A DNA stretch of 64,000 bases from positions 434,001 through 498,000 of the forward strand of contig CAVOPB010000001.1 in NCBI GenBank assembly GCA_963697805.1, written 5' to 3'. Under the pieces are notes generated by a model. That model searched no databases. It had not been told where the DNA came from and saw only the letters and a list, made by a program, of their open reading frames with translations. This document shows positions 16,512-25,768 of this stretch, in pieces. The translations under genes were made by a program, and so were the position numbers. Positions within the stretch are counted from its first letter, which is position 1. Each line of letters starts with the position of its first letter. Source of the stretch: VRUE01 sp963697805. GTDB taxonomy: Bacteria; Actinomycetota; Thermoleophilia; Solirubrobacterales; 70-9.

Positions 16512-17350
16512 CTCTTGACCCCCCCGCTCTCGCCCCCGCCCATCCGATCGACCACACGGGCCAGCGGCACGGTGATCGCCAGGTAGAGCAGCGCGGCGGC
16601 GATCAGCGGCGTGTAGTTGAAGTTCTCGCCCTGGATGATCTGGGCGATCCGGAACGCCTCCTGGGGGCCGAGGATCGAGATCAGGACGACGTCCTTCTGG
16701 AGGGCGAGGAAGTCGTTGAGGAGCGGCGGCGCGACCCGGCGCACCGCCTGCGGCAGGATCACGTGGCGCAGCGCCTGCGCCTCTGTCAGCCCGACGGCCA
16801 GCGCCGCGTCGCGCTGACCGCGGTGGACCGAGCGGATGCCTGCCCGGTAGACCTCGGCGACGTAGGCGCTGTAGGAGAGCCCGAGCGCGATCCCGCCGAG
16901 GACGATGGGTTCGGTGGGAAGGCCGGTCAGCTGCAGGGCCGGGACCCCGAACCCGACCAGATAAACGAGGAGCAGGGTCGGAACCCCCCTGAAGAGGTCG
17001 GTGTAAACGGTCGCCAGCAGCCGGATCGGGAACAGCGCCGGGCCGGCACTGGTGCGCAGCAGCGCGATGACGAGGCCGACGATCAGCACCGCGATCTCGA
17101 CGATGACGAACAGCTTCACGTCGAGCCAGAACCCCTTCAGGACTTCAGGAAAGGAGTTCTTGAATTCGGACCACGAGAAGAAGGTTTCCCTCACCGCGGG
17201 CCAGCCGGGGCTGGTCAGGATCCAGACCGCGAGGCCGCCGAGGACGATGATGCTGGAGACGGCGGCGATCGCCTGGCCCCGTCTCTGCTTGCGGCGTTTG
17301 GCAGCCTGCCTCGCGAGGCGGCGGTCGCTGATGACGGCAGTCCCGGTCAA
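16508..17350 (-). CDS. Polar amino-acid ABC transporter permease
   Basis: A 280-residue HisM/GlnP-type permease. A basic N-terminus is followed by about five membrane segments. LFRGVPTLLLVYL is the conserved TM motif of this family, and the ATPase-contact loop is AALAVGLTEAQALRHVILPQA (about residues 178-198). Only one permease is present, so the transporter may be a homodimer. It lies between the binding protein and the ATPase. Confidence 0.92.
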   Translation of the reverse strand: MTGTAVISDRRLARQAAKRRKQRRGQAIAAVSSIIVLGGLAVWILTSPGWPAVRETFFSWSEFKNSFPEVLKGFWLDVKLFVIVEIAVLIVGLVIALLRTSAGPALFPIRLLATVYTDLFRGVPTLLLVYLVGFGVPALQLTGLPTEPIVLGGIALGLSYSAYVAEVYRAGIRSVHRGQRDAALAVGLTEAQALRHVILPQAVRRVAPPLLNDFLALQKDVVLISILGPQEAFRIAQIIQGENFNYTPLIAAALLYLAITVPLARVVDRMGGGESGGVKR

Positions 17351-17386
17351 CCGCGGCCATTCTGACCCCGGCCGGGGACGGCGAAC

Positions 17387-18232
17387 TCAGCTGAGTTCGG
17401 GGGCGCCGGCTGCTTTGCTCATCCAGCGCTGGGTGATTTCTTCGAGTTCACCCGATTCTTCGAGCTCTTCGACCGCCTGCGAGATGCACGAGGTGAGTTC
17501 GGAGTCCTTTTCGAGCAGGGCGCCCCACTGGTCGCCGCCGGGGACGCTGAACTGGCCGACCACCTTCGAGTTCGGAACCTGGACCGCGGTCAGGTAGAGC
17601 GCGGTCGGGAGGTCGACGACGACTGCGTCGATCTGTTCGTTCTTGAGCGCGGTGACGACATCGTTGGAGCTGTTGAAGACCTGCGGCTGCTCGCTCGGTT
17701 CGATCTTTTCTTCGACGCCGTCGAGGCTGGTGGTGCCGATCTGGACGCCGATCTTCGCCGACTGGAGGTCGGCGAGCGATGTCGCGTCGGCGGCTTCTGA
17801 GTCCTTCAGCGCGACCACAGCCTGGTTCGCCGTGTAGTAGGGCGCCGAGAAGTCGGCGGCCTTTTCGCGCGTCGGCGTGATCGAGATCTGGTTGACGTCG
17901 AAGTCGAAGTCCTTCGGGCCCGGCGCGTAGGAGGAGTTGAAGGGGACTACGGTCCAGTCGACATCGGCTTTCGCGAAGCCGAGGTTGGCGGCGACCGCAT
18001 AGGCGACGGCGCTCTCGAAGCCTTCGCCGTTGGTTGGGTCGTCGTCTTCGAAGTAGGGCGGGTAGGCGGGCTTGTCGGTGGCGACGGTCAGTTTCCCTTC
18101 CGTCTTCGTCGCCAGTTCACCGGGGTCGCAGTTCGACGCGGTCGCTCCGGTCGAGTCGGTGTCGGAGCTGCCGCAGCCGGCGACGAGCGCGAGCAGCAGA
18201 AGGACGAGGCACGTGACTGAGAGCTTCTTCAT
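17387..18232 (-). CDS. Amino-acid ABC transporter substrate-binding lipoprotein
   Basis: A 281-residue binding protein of the SBP_bac_3 family. The lipobox LVAGC at about residue 20 gives a membrane-anchored protein. The ligand-binding motifs ATDKPAYPPYFE, VDWTVVPFNSSYAP and FDFDVNQISITPTREKA follow family order. The amino acid carried is not certain; arginine or glutamine are plausible. The ATG at 18232 is preferred over an in-frame GTG two codons upstream. It is first gene of the operon. Confidence 0.9.
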   Translation of the reverse strand: MKKLSVTCLVLLLLALVAGCGSSDTDSTGATASNCDPGELATKTEGKLTVATDKPAYPPYFEDDDPTNGEGFESAVAYAVAANLGFAKADVDWTVVPFNSSYAPGPKDFDFDVNQISITPTREKAADFSAPYYTANQAVVALKDSEAADATSLADLQSAKIGVQIGTTSLDGVEEKIEPSEQPQVFNSSNDVVTALKNEQIDAVVVDLPTALYLTAVQVPNSKVVGQFSVPGGDQWGALLEKDSELTSCISQAVEELEESGELEEITQRWMSKAAGAPELS

Positions 18233-18281
18233 CGGCACCGAAGGCGACGATCCTATTCCAAACGCGGGCAGGAGGTTTCCC

Positions 18282-19427
18282 CTAGCGCCTGCGAAGGAAC
18301 GCCGCCGAGCGCCGGAGCGGCTCCGCGAACCTCCAGGACCGCGAGCCTTCGATCATGCGGATCTGACCCTCCGCGGCGTCGGCGCGATCGCGCGCCGCCT
18401 GCACCTCTTCCCACATCTGCGCGATTTCGGCTTCGAGGCTGTCGACGCGGATCGAGGCGCGTGCCTCGAGCCGCACCAACCGGGCCAGGGTCTCGAGTAC
18501 GTCATCGGACGCCGCCGAGACGCTCGCATCGTCGAGCAGGCGAACAATCGACTCTCCGTGGTCATTCGCGGAGTGGTGTTTGCGAACCAGATCGAAGCCG
18601 AAGGCGCCGAGCTCGGGACTGTAGGCGGCGAAATCGGCCCGCATCCGATCGGTGTCGATCACCGCATCGGTGGCGGCGCCGGCGAAGCCGTCCGCCTCGA
18701 GGTCCGGATAGGTCTCGGGAGTGACCCAGCCATCGCCCCCCGCGTGGTCCCAGACATATGCGGCTCGGCCCATCGCCATCGCCTCGAGCACGGAGCGCCC
18801 GTAGCCGACGACGATGTCGGCATCCGCCATCTCGGCCTGGGGCTCGAGGGTCGGCGTGCCGGACGCTCCGAGTCTGACCAGCTCGAGGCCGAGATCTCCG
18901 CATATCCCCTCGAGCATTCGCAGCGGCGAACCCTTGAGGTAGTTGCTGAGCAGGAGCACTCGGCGGGCGCGGCTGCGGGCCGCCCCCCGCGGGCGGAACC
19001 TTTCGATGTCGATCGGCTGGCGCAACCGCACGATCTCCGGATGCGAGGCGAGCGCGGCGACCCGGCGCCCGACGCGGTCGTTGAGGACGACGACCGGCGG
19101 GGGCGGAGTCAGCCGGTCGGGCGGGTGCTCGGAGGCGGAGAAGCCGTGGATCGTGAATACCTGCCGCGGCCCCGGCCGACGGCCGGCGAGCAGGTAGGCG
19201 CTTTCCGCATCCTGGGCCAGAACGGCGTCGACGCCGTCGAGCGCAGTGAGGTCGCCGACCCTCAACCGCACGCCTCGCGAGGCAGCCAGGTCCCGTCCGT
19301 GGGGGCTTGCCTCGCCTGCGTGGACGGTCACGGTGTGGCCGAGGCGCTCAAGCTGCTCGGCTACGGTCACCGAGTACGTCTCGGTGCCGCCGAGCATGAA
19401 GCGGGAGAGTGTGATCAGGACATGCAT
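18282..19427 (-). CDS. GT4-like glycosyltransferase with C-terminal coiled coil
   Basis: A 381-residue protein. The N-terminus ITLSRFMLGGTETYSVTVAEQLERLGH is the GT-B/GT4 donor-proximal glycine loop pattern. GYGRSVLEAMAMGRAAYVWDHAGGDGWV (about 220-247) corresponds to the second Rossmann domain with its conserved acidic EAMAMG motif. Residues about 310-360 form a heptad-rich coiled coil (LEARASIRVDSLEAEIAQMWEEV), as in several surface-polysaccharide transferases. It is probably involved in envelope glycan synthesis, consistent with the neighbouring Mur ligases, but acceptor and sugar are unknown. Confidence 0.75.
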   Translation of the reverse strand: MHVLITLSRFMLGGTETYSVTVAEQLERLGHTVTVHAGEASPHGRDLAASRGVRLRVGDLTALDGVDAVLAQDAESAYLLAGRRPGPRQVFTIHGFSASEHPPDRLTPPPPVVVLNDRVGRRVAALASHPEIVRLRQPIDIERFRPRGAARSRARRVLLLSNYLKGSPLRMLEGICGDLGLELVRLGASGTPTLEPQAEMADADIVVGYGRSVLEAMAMGRAAYVWDHAGGDGWVTPETYPDLEADGFAGAATDAVIDTDRMRADFAAYSPELGAFGFDLVRKHHSANDHGESIVRLLDDASVSAASDDVLETLARLVRLEARASIRVDSLEAEIAQMWEEVQAARDRADAAEGQIRMIEGSRSWRFAEPLRRSAAFLRRR

Positions 19428-19477
19428 GGCTCAGAGAGTTCCGGCGGTATCTTCATTGCTCTAAGTCTCCCCCACAG

Positions 19478-20986
19478 ATGAACTCCGAGGATCGCAACCG
19501 ACTGCTGCGCCGTGCGTGGGAGTTCTCCCCGCTCGAAGAGCAGGTGAACGCCCTTTCGGATATCGCCCAGAGGATCGGTCCCGCCCCCCACGACTCGAAC
19601 TCGGCGCCGACAGATCTTCCACCCGAGCTGAGGGCACTCGCCGACGAGACGCGGCGGGACTGTCTGGCGAGCGGCGGAGGCGCGACCACCTTTCCGGGGG
19701 AGGTCCTACTGCGGCATGCGCCCGATGCCCTGCGGGTCCTTTCGCGGCAACTTCCGAATCGCTGCGTCCTCGTTTCCGGCACGAACGGGAAGACCACCAC
19801 GGCCTCGATGATCGCCGCGATCCTGCGGGAGGCCGGCCGCAGGGTGACCCACAATCGGGCCGGGGCCAACATGCCTTCGGGCATTGCGACCGCCCTTCTC
19901 GAAGAGCCGGGTGAGATCGGAGTCTTCGAGGTCGATGAGGCGTGGCTGCCGATCGTGGCAGCGGAGCTCTCTCCGGGAGTGATCGTGATCGGAAACCTGT
20001 TCCGGGATCGACTCGACGGGTACGGGGAGCTCGACGCCCTGTCCGCGGCCTGGCGCGTGATGGCGTCCGACCGGCTTCGGGCCCGGCTGGTCCTCAACGC
20101 CGACGACTCGGTCCTCGCCGGCCTCGGTGCGAAGCACAGCGCATCTTTCTTCGGAGTCGAGGATTGCGCTCTGGGCCTGTCGGGGACCGAGCACGCGGTC
20201 GACTCGGTCCGCTGTTCGACCTGCGATCAGCCGCTCCGGTTCGAGATCCGGTTGTTGAGTCACCTGGGGCACCACCATTGCGATGCCTGCGGCGCCGCCA
20301 GGCCGGACCCCGACGTCACCGCCGACGGGATCCAATTCGATGGGATTCTGGGGTCCAGCTTCTCGATCGACGGGGGGTCGGGACAATTCGACATACGCCT
20401 TGGGCTACCCGGTTTGTACAACGTCTACGACGCGCTGGCGGCGGCCGCCGCGGCCCTCGCGCTCGGGGTCGAGAAAGCTGCGATCTCACGTGCGCTCGCG
20501 GAGTTCACCCCGGTGTTCGGCAGAGGCGAGCACCTTCGGGCCGGCACCACGGACCTCGTCGTCCTGCTGATGAAGAACCCGGCGGGCGCGAACGAGCTGC
20601 TGCGAACGCTCAGCAGAGACCCCGCTCCGAGCATCGACCTCCTGATCGCGCTGAACGACGGCCAGGCGGACGGCCGTGACGTCTCCTGGATCTGGGATGC
20701 CGACTTCGAGGCACTTCAGGACCGGGTCGGTCACGTCGTCTGCAGCGGCAGCCGGGCCGCAGAGCTGGCCTTGCGGCTCAAATACGCGGGATGGCCCATC
20801 TCGCGGATAGCAGTCGACGGCGGGATCGCCGGCGCGCTCGACCGAGGGATCGCCGAAGCCGGCGACCGATTGATCGTCCTTCCAACCTATTCAGCGCTAC
20901 TCGAGCTTCAATCCGAGTTCGCGCTTCGAGGTCTCTCCTGCCCCTACTGGTCCAGCCCGCCGGTCAGCCTCGGCGACCCGGTGTAG
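19478..20986 (+). CDS. MurT-like Mur ligase (lipid II isoglutaminyl synthase subunit)
   Basis: A 502-residue Mur ligase-fold protein. GGGATTFPGEVLLRHAPDAL (about 67-86) and the P-loop VSGTNGKTTTAS (about 98-109) match MurT. A zinc ribbon, CSTC and CDAC about 47 residues apart near 247-274, sits inside the central domain. The C-terminal DUF1727 region carries LLMKNPAGANELLRTL. MurT amidates lipid II glutamate together with the glutaminase GatD, normally encoded next to it. Here gatD is absent and the next gene is a convergent Mur ligase. The first 60 residues are an extension without a good ribosome-binding site, so the true start may be downstream. Confidence 0.78.
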   Translation: MNSEDRNRLLRRAWEFSPLEEQVNALSDIAQRIGPAPHDSNSAPTDLPPELRALADETRRDCLASGGGATTFPGEVLLRHAPDALRVLSRQLPNRCVLVSGTNGKTTTASMIAAILREAGRRVTHNRAGANMPSGIATALLEEPGEIGVFEVDEAWLPIVAAELSPGVIVIGNLFRDRLDGYGELDALSAAWRVMASDRLRARLVLNADDSVLAGLGAKHSASFFGVEDCALGLSGTEHAVDSVRCSTCDQPLRFEIRLLSHLGHHHCDACGAARPDPDVTADGIQFDGILGSSFSIDGGSGQFDIRLGLPGLYNVYDALAAAAAALALGVEKAAISRALAEFTPVFGRGEHLRAGTTDLVVLLMKNPAGANELLRTLSRDPAPSIDLLIALNDGQADGRDVSWIWDADFEALQDRVGHVVCSGSRAAELALRLKYAGWPISRIAVDGGIAGALDRGIAEAGDRLIVLPTYSALLELQSEFALRGLSCPYWSSPPVSLGDPV

Positions 20987-22444
20987 CGCCTCACGATCGT
21001 CAGCCTTGCCGTTGTGGATCGACTCGACGACGTTGCCGCGGCCGAGGACCGAGACGACGTCGCCGGGCCGGGCGCCGCGAATCGCATTCGCGAGGGCCTC
21101 CTCACGGTCCGGGATCACATCGAGCTCGGCGCCCCGGGCCTGGCTTGCGCCCGCGACCATGCCTTCGAGCGGTTCCAGCGGCGGGTTGCGACGAAAGCTG
21201 CCGACGGTGAGAACCAATCGGTCCGACAGCGTCCTCGCGACGCGGCCGAGGGCGCGACGTTGATCGGGGTCGGGGGATCCCAACACGCCGAGCACCACGT
21301 GCAGGCGAGCGCTCGAATCCATTCCAGCTCTCACCGCGGTGAGAAACTGCTCAACCGCCGCCGGCGAGGAGGCGGTGTCAAGGATCAAGTCGGCCGGATG
21401 GTCGCAATCGACGTGCTCGAAACGAGCCCGGGCCCCGGGGTGGGCGGCCAGCACCTCCGTCAGGACCGAGCGCTCGACGTCCAGGGAATCGGCGAGGGCG
21501 ACGATGGCGGCCACGTTGCGGGCGTTGTAGTAGCCGGGGAGCCTGGTCTCGAGGGAAAGGCTTCCGCTGGGCGTCTCGAGCTCCAGCACCGCGCTCCTCA
21601 GGTCCCAGCTGGCGTCCGTGATCCGATACATCGCCTCCGGGCCGAGGCCGACCCTGATCGCCCGCCCTCGGGCCCGTTCGACTTCGTCAGCGAGCCCGTG
21701 ACCGAACGCGTCGATGGTGTCGACGACGGCCAGGCGCACGGCGACACCGTCCCTGATGAAGAGACTCCGCTTGACCTCGCCGTAGCGGCGCATCGTTCCA
21801 TGCCGCGGGAGATGGTCGTGGCTGAGATTGGTGAAGACGGCGACCTCGGGCATCAGCGCGGTGCAGCCCTCGAGCTGGAAGCTCGAGATCTCACAGACGA
21901 TCAGGTCGGGTTCGACGTCGGGGTCGCCGGTAACCGCCGAAAGCGGTGGGGCGATGTCGGCGTTTCCAGCCAGCTTGGTATCGAAACCCGACGCCTTGAG
22001 GACGGCAGTCGCAAGGCTCGACGTCGTCGTCTTTCCGTTGGTGCCGGTCACGGCGATCATCGGCGCGGTGCCGAGGCGCCAGCCAAGCTCGACCTCATCG
22101 AGGACCTCGATCTCCCTCTCCCTCGCCCGCTGGATCAGCGGAGCATCGGTGGGAACGCCGGGGCTCTTGATCAGAGTGCGCGGCCGCGGCGGTAGCTCGA
22201 GCAGGTCCTCCTGAGCGCCGAGGTGGACGCGCACACCCACGGCATCGAGGGCGCGACGGACTCGTTTCGGGACCCCAGGTGGGTGGCGATCGGAAGCGAG
22301 AACCTGCTGGCTTCCCTCGAGGCGGCGGAGCGCCTCGGCCGCGGACTGGCCGGCCTCACCGAGGCCGGCAACCAGGTATGGGCCTTCCGGGACCCGCGGG
22401 CGCGGATTGGCCCGGAGTCCCTGAGGACTCTTCGACGCCTGCAT
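20897..22444 (-). CDS. Mur ligase family protein (MurD-like, MurE-like C-terminus)
   Basis: A 515-residue ATP-dependent amide ligase. The N-terminal Rossmann domain (YLVAGLGEAGQSAAEAL) and KSPGVPTDAPL are MurD-like. The central domain has VTGTNGKTTTS (about 132-142), EISSFQLEG and NLSHDHLPRHG. The C-terminal domain has a MurE-like LGRGNVVES then KADDREAL. A canonical MurD would normally lie in the dcw cluster, so this may be a specialised ligase. It overlaps the MurT-like gene tail to tail by 90 bases. Substrate unknown. Confidence 0.8.
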   Translation of the reverse strand: MQASKSPQGLRANPRPRVPEGPYLVAGLGEAGQSAAEALRRLEGSQQVLASDRHPPGVPKRVRRALDAVGVRVHLGAQEDLLELPPRPRTLIKSPGVPTDAPLIQRAREREIEVLDEVELGWRLGTAPMIAVTGTNGKTTTSSLATAVLKASGFDTKLAGNADIAPPLSAVTGDPDVEPDLIVCEISSFQLEGCTALMPEVAVFTNLSHDHLPRHGTMRRYGEVKRSLFIRDGVAVRLAVVDTIDAFGHGLADEVERARGRAIRVGLGPEAMYRITDASWDLRSAVLELETPSGSLSLETRLPGYYNARNVAAIVALADSLDVERSVLTEVLAAHPGARARFEHVDCDHPADLILDTASSPAAVEQFLTAVRAGMDSSARLHVVLGVLGSPDPDQRRALGRVARTLSDRLVLTVGSFRRNPPLEPLEGMVAGASQARGAELDVIPDREEALANAIRGARPGDVVSVLGRGNVVESIHNGKADDREALHRVAEADRRAGPVGAGETSKRELGLKLE

Positions 22445-22456
22445 CGACCGACCACG

Positions 22457-22783
22457 CTATCGCGCTGACGCCAGGGCGAAGGGACTTCCCTCCGAGTCGC
22501 GGCAGATGGACCAGCGCTCACCCGGGTGGATGACCGACCCGCCGAGCTCGCCGACGCGTTCGAGAGCGGTTGCCATGTCCTCGACCGTGAAGTAGGGAAG
22601 CGAGCCGGTGTCCCCGGGCCCGGTGCCGCGTCTGTGCAGACCAAACCGCAGGCCGCCCTCGTCGGCTTCCCAGCCCTCCCCCGCATCGGCCCCCCGCGGT
22701 GCCAGCTCGATCCCGAGCAGCCCGCGCCAGAAGCGAAGGGCACGCTCAGGGTCATCGGCGGGGAACTCGATCAGGTGACTCAT
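22457..22783 (-). CDS. VOC/glyoxalase-fold protein
   Basis: A 108-residue single VOC domain: MSHLIEFPADDPERALRFWRGLLG opens the first beta-alpha-beta unit, and HPGERWSICRDSEGSPFAL ends the second. Metal-ligand positions are partly conserved. It could act as a dioxygenase-like or resistance protein, but this is not assignable. The start at 22783 overlaps the upstream small gene by four bases (ATGA), so the two are coupled. Confidence 0.8.
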   Translation of the reverse strand: MSHLIEFPADDPERALRFWRGLLGIELAPRGADAGEGWEADEGGLRFGLHRRGTGPGDTGSLPYFTVEDMATALERVGELGGSVIHPGERWSICRDSEGSPFALASAR

Positions 22784-22986
22784 GCAGGTGGCACGACGAC
22801 CTGCTTGACCTCCGCCATGTATCGGCCGGCGATCTCCGACGCCTCCTCCGAGGCGCTCCCATGTTCGCGAGCATCCATGTAGGCCGCGTACCAGTCCCAC
22901 CAGTCGTGCGGTGGGGCGACCGCCTCGAACGCACCGTGATGCTCGGCCGTCTCGTGCAGTAGCTCTGCTCGCGAAGCGATGTCCAT
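22780..22986 (-). CDS. Small conserved hypothetical protein
   Basis: A 68-residue protein, MDIASRAELLHETAEHH to VKQVVVPPA. It is rich in His, Trp and acidic residues (HDWWDWYAAYMDAREHG). A GGAGG site seven bases before the ATG at 22986 fixes the start. It is sandwiched between the flavoprotein and VOC genes with 2-base spacing and 4-base overlap, so it belongs to that operon. I recall proteins of this type next to VOC genes in actinobacteria, but no function. Confidence 0.65.
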   Translation of the reverse strand: MDIASRAELLHETAEHHGAFEAVAPPHDWWDWYAAYMDAREHGSASEEASEIAGRYMAEVKQVVVPPA

Positions 22987-22988
22987 CG

Positions 22989-24326
22989 TCAAACCTCCGA
23001 TTCGATCTCACCGTGGAGCGCCTTCAGCGCGGCGACGTATATCTCCGAGAAGGTCGGGAACGGCTGGATCGTGTCGGCCAGGACGTCGAGTGGGACTTGG
23101 GCGCGAATCGCGAGCGTTGCCTGCTGCAGCCACTCGCCCGCCTCGGGGCCGAGCGCATAGGCGCCCGTCAGCCGCTCGCCGTCGCTGAGGAGCGTCAGGA
23201 AGCCATTGTGCTCGGTATATGCGCGTGTGTAGGTCGCGGTCTTGGGCACCTCCGATATCGGGACCATGGCGCTGAAGCGGCCGGCGGCGGCGCCCACCGC
23301 CGCGGCCTGGGGGTCCGTGTAGACGACCCGCGGAACGGCCTCGTAGTTGGCCTTTCGCGGCTCGCCGAGGATGTTCGCGGCGACCACGTCGCCCTGGTAC
23401 TTGCCGACATGGGTCAGGGGCCAGAGGCCGTTCACATCGCCGATCGCCCACAGGCCCTCGGCAGCGCGCAGGTGCGCGTCGACCGGGACCCCGCGTGGGT
23501 CCGGCTCGACGCCGACCGTGTCGAGGCCGAGCCCGCGCACCCGCGGACGCCGACCGGTCGCGACGAGCAGCCGGTCGCCGCGCAGCTCGCGCCCGTCATC
23601 GAGCTCGAGCACGTAGTCCTCGCCATCGCGTCGGGCGGCGGTCGCATTCGCGGAGAGGACGAGCTCGATTCCCTCGCGGCGAAGAGCCACGCCGAGGGCC
23701 TCGCCGAGCGGCGCCGGCTCCCGCCCGAGCACGTGCTCGGCCATGTCGATGATCGCCGTCTCGCCGCCGAGGCGGCGAACGGCCTGCGCCATCTCCACCC
23801 CGACCGGCCCGCCACCCAGGATCAGCAGGCGCCTGGGAATCGCCTTCATCGAGGTTGCCTCGCGATTGGTCCAGACGTCGTCGAGATCGGACAGGCCCGG
23901 AATCGGCGGCACGATCGGATCGGCGCCGTTCGCGAGGACGACGTGGTCTGCGGAGTGCCGGACGCCGTCGACCTCGACCACGCCCGGGCCGGCGAGTTGC
24001 CCGGTGCCACGCAGGAGGGCGATGTTGTTGTCGGCCAACCAACGCTCCTGCCCGGCGTCGGAGTAGTCGGAGACCATGAAGTCGCGCCAGGCAAGCGCCG
24101 CCTCGACATCGACCTCGGCGCTGGCGGCGGCCTCGCGCGCGCCATGGACCGCCTCGCCGGGCCGCAGCAGTGTCTTCGACGGAATGCAGGCCCAGTACGA
24201 GCACTCGCCGCCCACGAGCTCACGCTCGACGACGGCGACGCGGAGGCCGCCCTCGGCCAGAGCGCCGGCGCAGTGCTCGCCGGGCGAGCCGCCGCCGAGC
24301 ACGATCACGTCGTAGTCGTTATTCAA
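22989..24326 (-). CDS. Pyridine nucleotide-disulphide oxidoreductase
   Basis: A 445-residue FAD flavoprotein of the dihydrolipoamide dehydrogenase / mercuric reductase family. It has the FAD dinucleotide motif VIVLGGGSPGE (about 7-17), redox-active GGECSYWACIPSK with a Cys-x4-Cys pair, the NAD(P) motif LLILGGGPVGVEMA, and the C-terminal dimerisation domain. The C-terminal His-Glu pair usual in LpdA is replaced by QPFPTFSEIY, which makes it an atypical reductase. A TTG start at 24326 is chosen from the GAAGGGGG site; upstream starts lack one. First gene of the three-gene unit. Confidence 0.87.
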   Translation of the reverse strand: MNNDYDVIVLGGGSPGEHCAGALAEGGLRVAVVERELVGGECSYWACIPSKTLLRPGEAVHGAREAAASAEVDVEAALAWRDFMVSDYSDAGQERWLADNNIALLRGTGQLAGPGVVEVDGVRHSADHVVLANGADPIVPPIPGLSDLDDVWTNREATSMKAIPRRLLILGGGPVGVEMAQAVRRLGGETAIIDMAEHVLGREPAPLGEALGVALRREGIELVLSANATAARRDGEDYVLELDDGRELRGDRLLVATGRRPRVRGLGLDTVGVEPDPRGVPVDAHLRAAEGLWAIGDVNGLWPLTHVGKYQGDVVAANILGEPRKANYEAVPRVVYTDPQAAAVGAAAGRFSAMVPISEVPKTATYTRAYTEHNGFLTLLSDGERLTGAYALGPEAGEWLQQATLAIRAQVPLDVLADTIQPFPTFSEIYVAALKALHGEIESEV

Positions 24327-24336
24327 GCGGCCCCCT

Positions 24337-24822
24337 TCAGCGGCCAGGAAGCCGAGTCTTGATCTCCTGCAGCAGCCAGCCGTTGCCATCCGGATCGCTG
24401 AAGGCGGCAAACGAGCCGTAGTCGGCGTGCTCGGGGGCCGGCCCGTTCATGCGTCCCTCGGTACCGGCGTGATGGAAGATCCCGGTCACGTCGTGGAACA
24501 GCTCGCTCACCTCGACGCCGCGCGCGATCAGGTCAGCGCGCGCCGCGTCGATGTCGTAGACAGAGAGCTGCATGCCCTCCGACGTTCCGGGCGGCGCTGA
24601 GGTGACACCCTCGCCCACGATGATTGAGCAGCCGGAGCCGGGGGGCGTCAACTGCACCACTCTGTAGCCGTCTTCGACGGCGAGGTCGGCGTCGAGCCGC
24701 CACCCCAACCCCTCGTAGAAGGCCTTCGCTCGATCGACATCCGACACCGGCACGACTACGACCTCGAGCTTGACCTCCCCGGCCTCCACAGGGGGGGTGC
24801 CCGCCGCGCTATCGCTGCTCAA
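24337..24822 (-). CDS. VOC/glyoxalase-fold protein
   Basis: A 161-residue VOC protein: VKLEVVVVPVSDVDRAKAFYEGLGW opens the domain and FSDPDGNGWLLQEI closes it with the usual metal-ligand Glu. The start is probably the TTG at 24822; a GTG at MKLE-equivalent position (about residue 18) is an alternative. It is 10 bp upstream of the flavoprotein gene and may share its transcript. Confidence 0.82.
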   Translation of the reverse strand: MSSDSAAGTPPVEAGEVKLEVVVVPVSDVDRAKAFYEGLGWRLDADLAVEDGYRVVQLTPPGSGCSIIVGEGVTSAPPGTSEGMQLSVYDIDAARADLIARGVEVSELFHDVTGIFHHAGTEGRMNGPAPEHADYGSFAAFSDPDGNGWLLQEIKTRLPGR

Positions 24823-24838
24823 ATCGACACCGCCGAAC

Positions 24839-25228
24839 TCAGGCCGGCGGGTTTTCGGCGAACTGCGGCGCGTCGCCCCCGATCTCGTCCCAGGGAGCTT
24901 TGAATGCGACCTGGAGGTGGAAGCTCGGATCGAGCTTGAGATCGCGCATCAGCCCGGCGGCGACGAAGTATTTCTCGCCGAGGTCGTCGTAGAGGCTGGA
25001 TCCGCAATTGCTGCAGAAATGGCGGGGTGCGAACTCACTCTCGTAGCGCTTGACCATGTCCTCGCCCTTGGTGAACCTGAGGTTCTCCGGGGCGACGACC
25101 ACCCCCGCCAGGCTCGAACCCGTCCACCGCTGGCAGCGAGTGCAGTGGCAAAGACCCATCGACTCGGGATCTTGGAGCTCGTACTCGATACCGCCGCACA
25201 GACAAGATCCGTTGAGCGTTTCAGTCAT
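24839..25228 (-). CDS. GFA-family zinc protein
   Basis: A 129-residue protein of the glutathione-dependent formaldehyde-activating (GFA) fold. The zinc ligands are visible: GSCLCGG (about 6-12), CHCTRCQ (about 28-34) and FCSNCGS (about 71-77). The AAGGGGG site before the ATG at 25228 sets the start. GFA relatives are often of unknown activity, and actinobacteria usually lack glutathione, so formaldehyde chemistry is not inferred. Confidence 0.88.
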   Translation of the reverse strand: MTETLNGSCLCGGIEYELQDPESMGLCHCTRCQRWTGSSLAGVVVAPENLRFTKGEDMVKRYESEFAPRHFCSNCGSSLYDDLGEKYFVAAGLMRDLKLDPSFHLQVAFKAPWDEIGGDAPQFAENPPA

Positions 25229-25279
25229 CACGACCCCCTTGGGGTTGGCGTTGATCGACTCGTGGCTACGCTACCACCG

Positions 25280-25712
25280 CTACTGCGCAGCGCGGCGGGC
25301 CAGCTCTGCCTCGCTCGGCGACTCCGGGACGAAGGAGCCGTACTTGATCTCGGCTCCGGTTCGATAGGTGGCGATAACAACCCCGGTGGTGGAGACCTGC
25401 GATCCCGCGAGCTCCACGCCTCCGGGCACCGCGCCGCCGTCGAACAGGCGCTTTCCTCTGCCGAGCACGAGCGGGAAGGTCCAGATGCGGAGCTCGTCGA
25501 TCAGCCGGTGCTCGAGCAGTGTCTGGATCAGGTTCGCGCTGCCGTGAACCTGCAGCTCGGGGCCGTCCTCCTCCTTCAGCGCGGCGACCCCCTCGGGAAC
25601 CTCGCCCTCGATCAACCTCGAGTTCTCCCACTCGAGCGCTGCCAGCGTTGTCGAGGCGACGTGCTTGGTCGCTGTACGGCCAGTGGGCCGCGAAGATCTC
25701 ATAGGTCCTGCG
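25280..25712 (-). pseudogene. Decayed DHFR/RibD C-terminal-domain protein
   Basis: Two fragments of a dihydrofolate reductase-like protein in different frames. The first is RRTYEIFAAHWP (ending near 25670). The second is KHVASTTLAALEW through LVLGRGKRLFDGG to the end. The normal first 50 or so residues (nucleotide-binding start) are missing and about 20 residues are lost at the frame change. The 5' end stops where the divergent CYTH gene begins, so a rearrangement there is likely. Confidence 0.75.
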
Positions 25713-25768
25713 GTTACGCTCGGCTGAGGGCGGGATCGCGACGCCGGCCATCCTGTATCCATTTACGG

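Noticed and set aside
18072..19481. Long plus-strand frame of 469 codons
   Set aside because: Antisense to the glycosyltransferase and the amino-acid-binding protein, both of which have clear family motifs.
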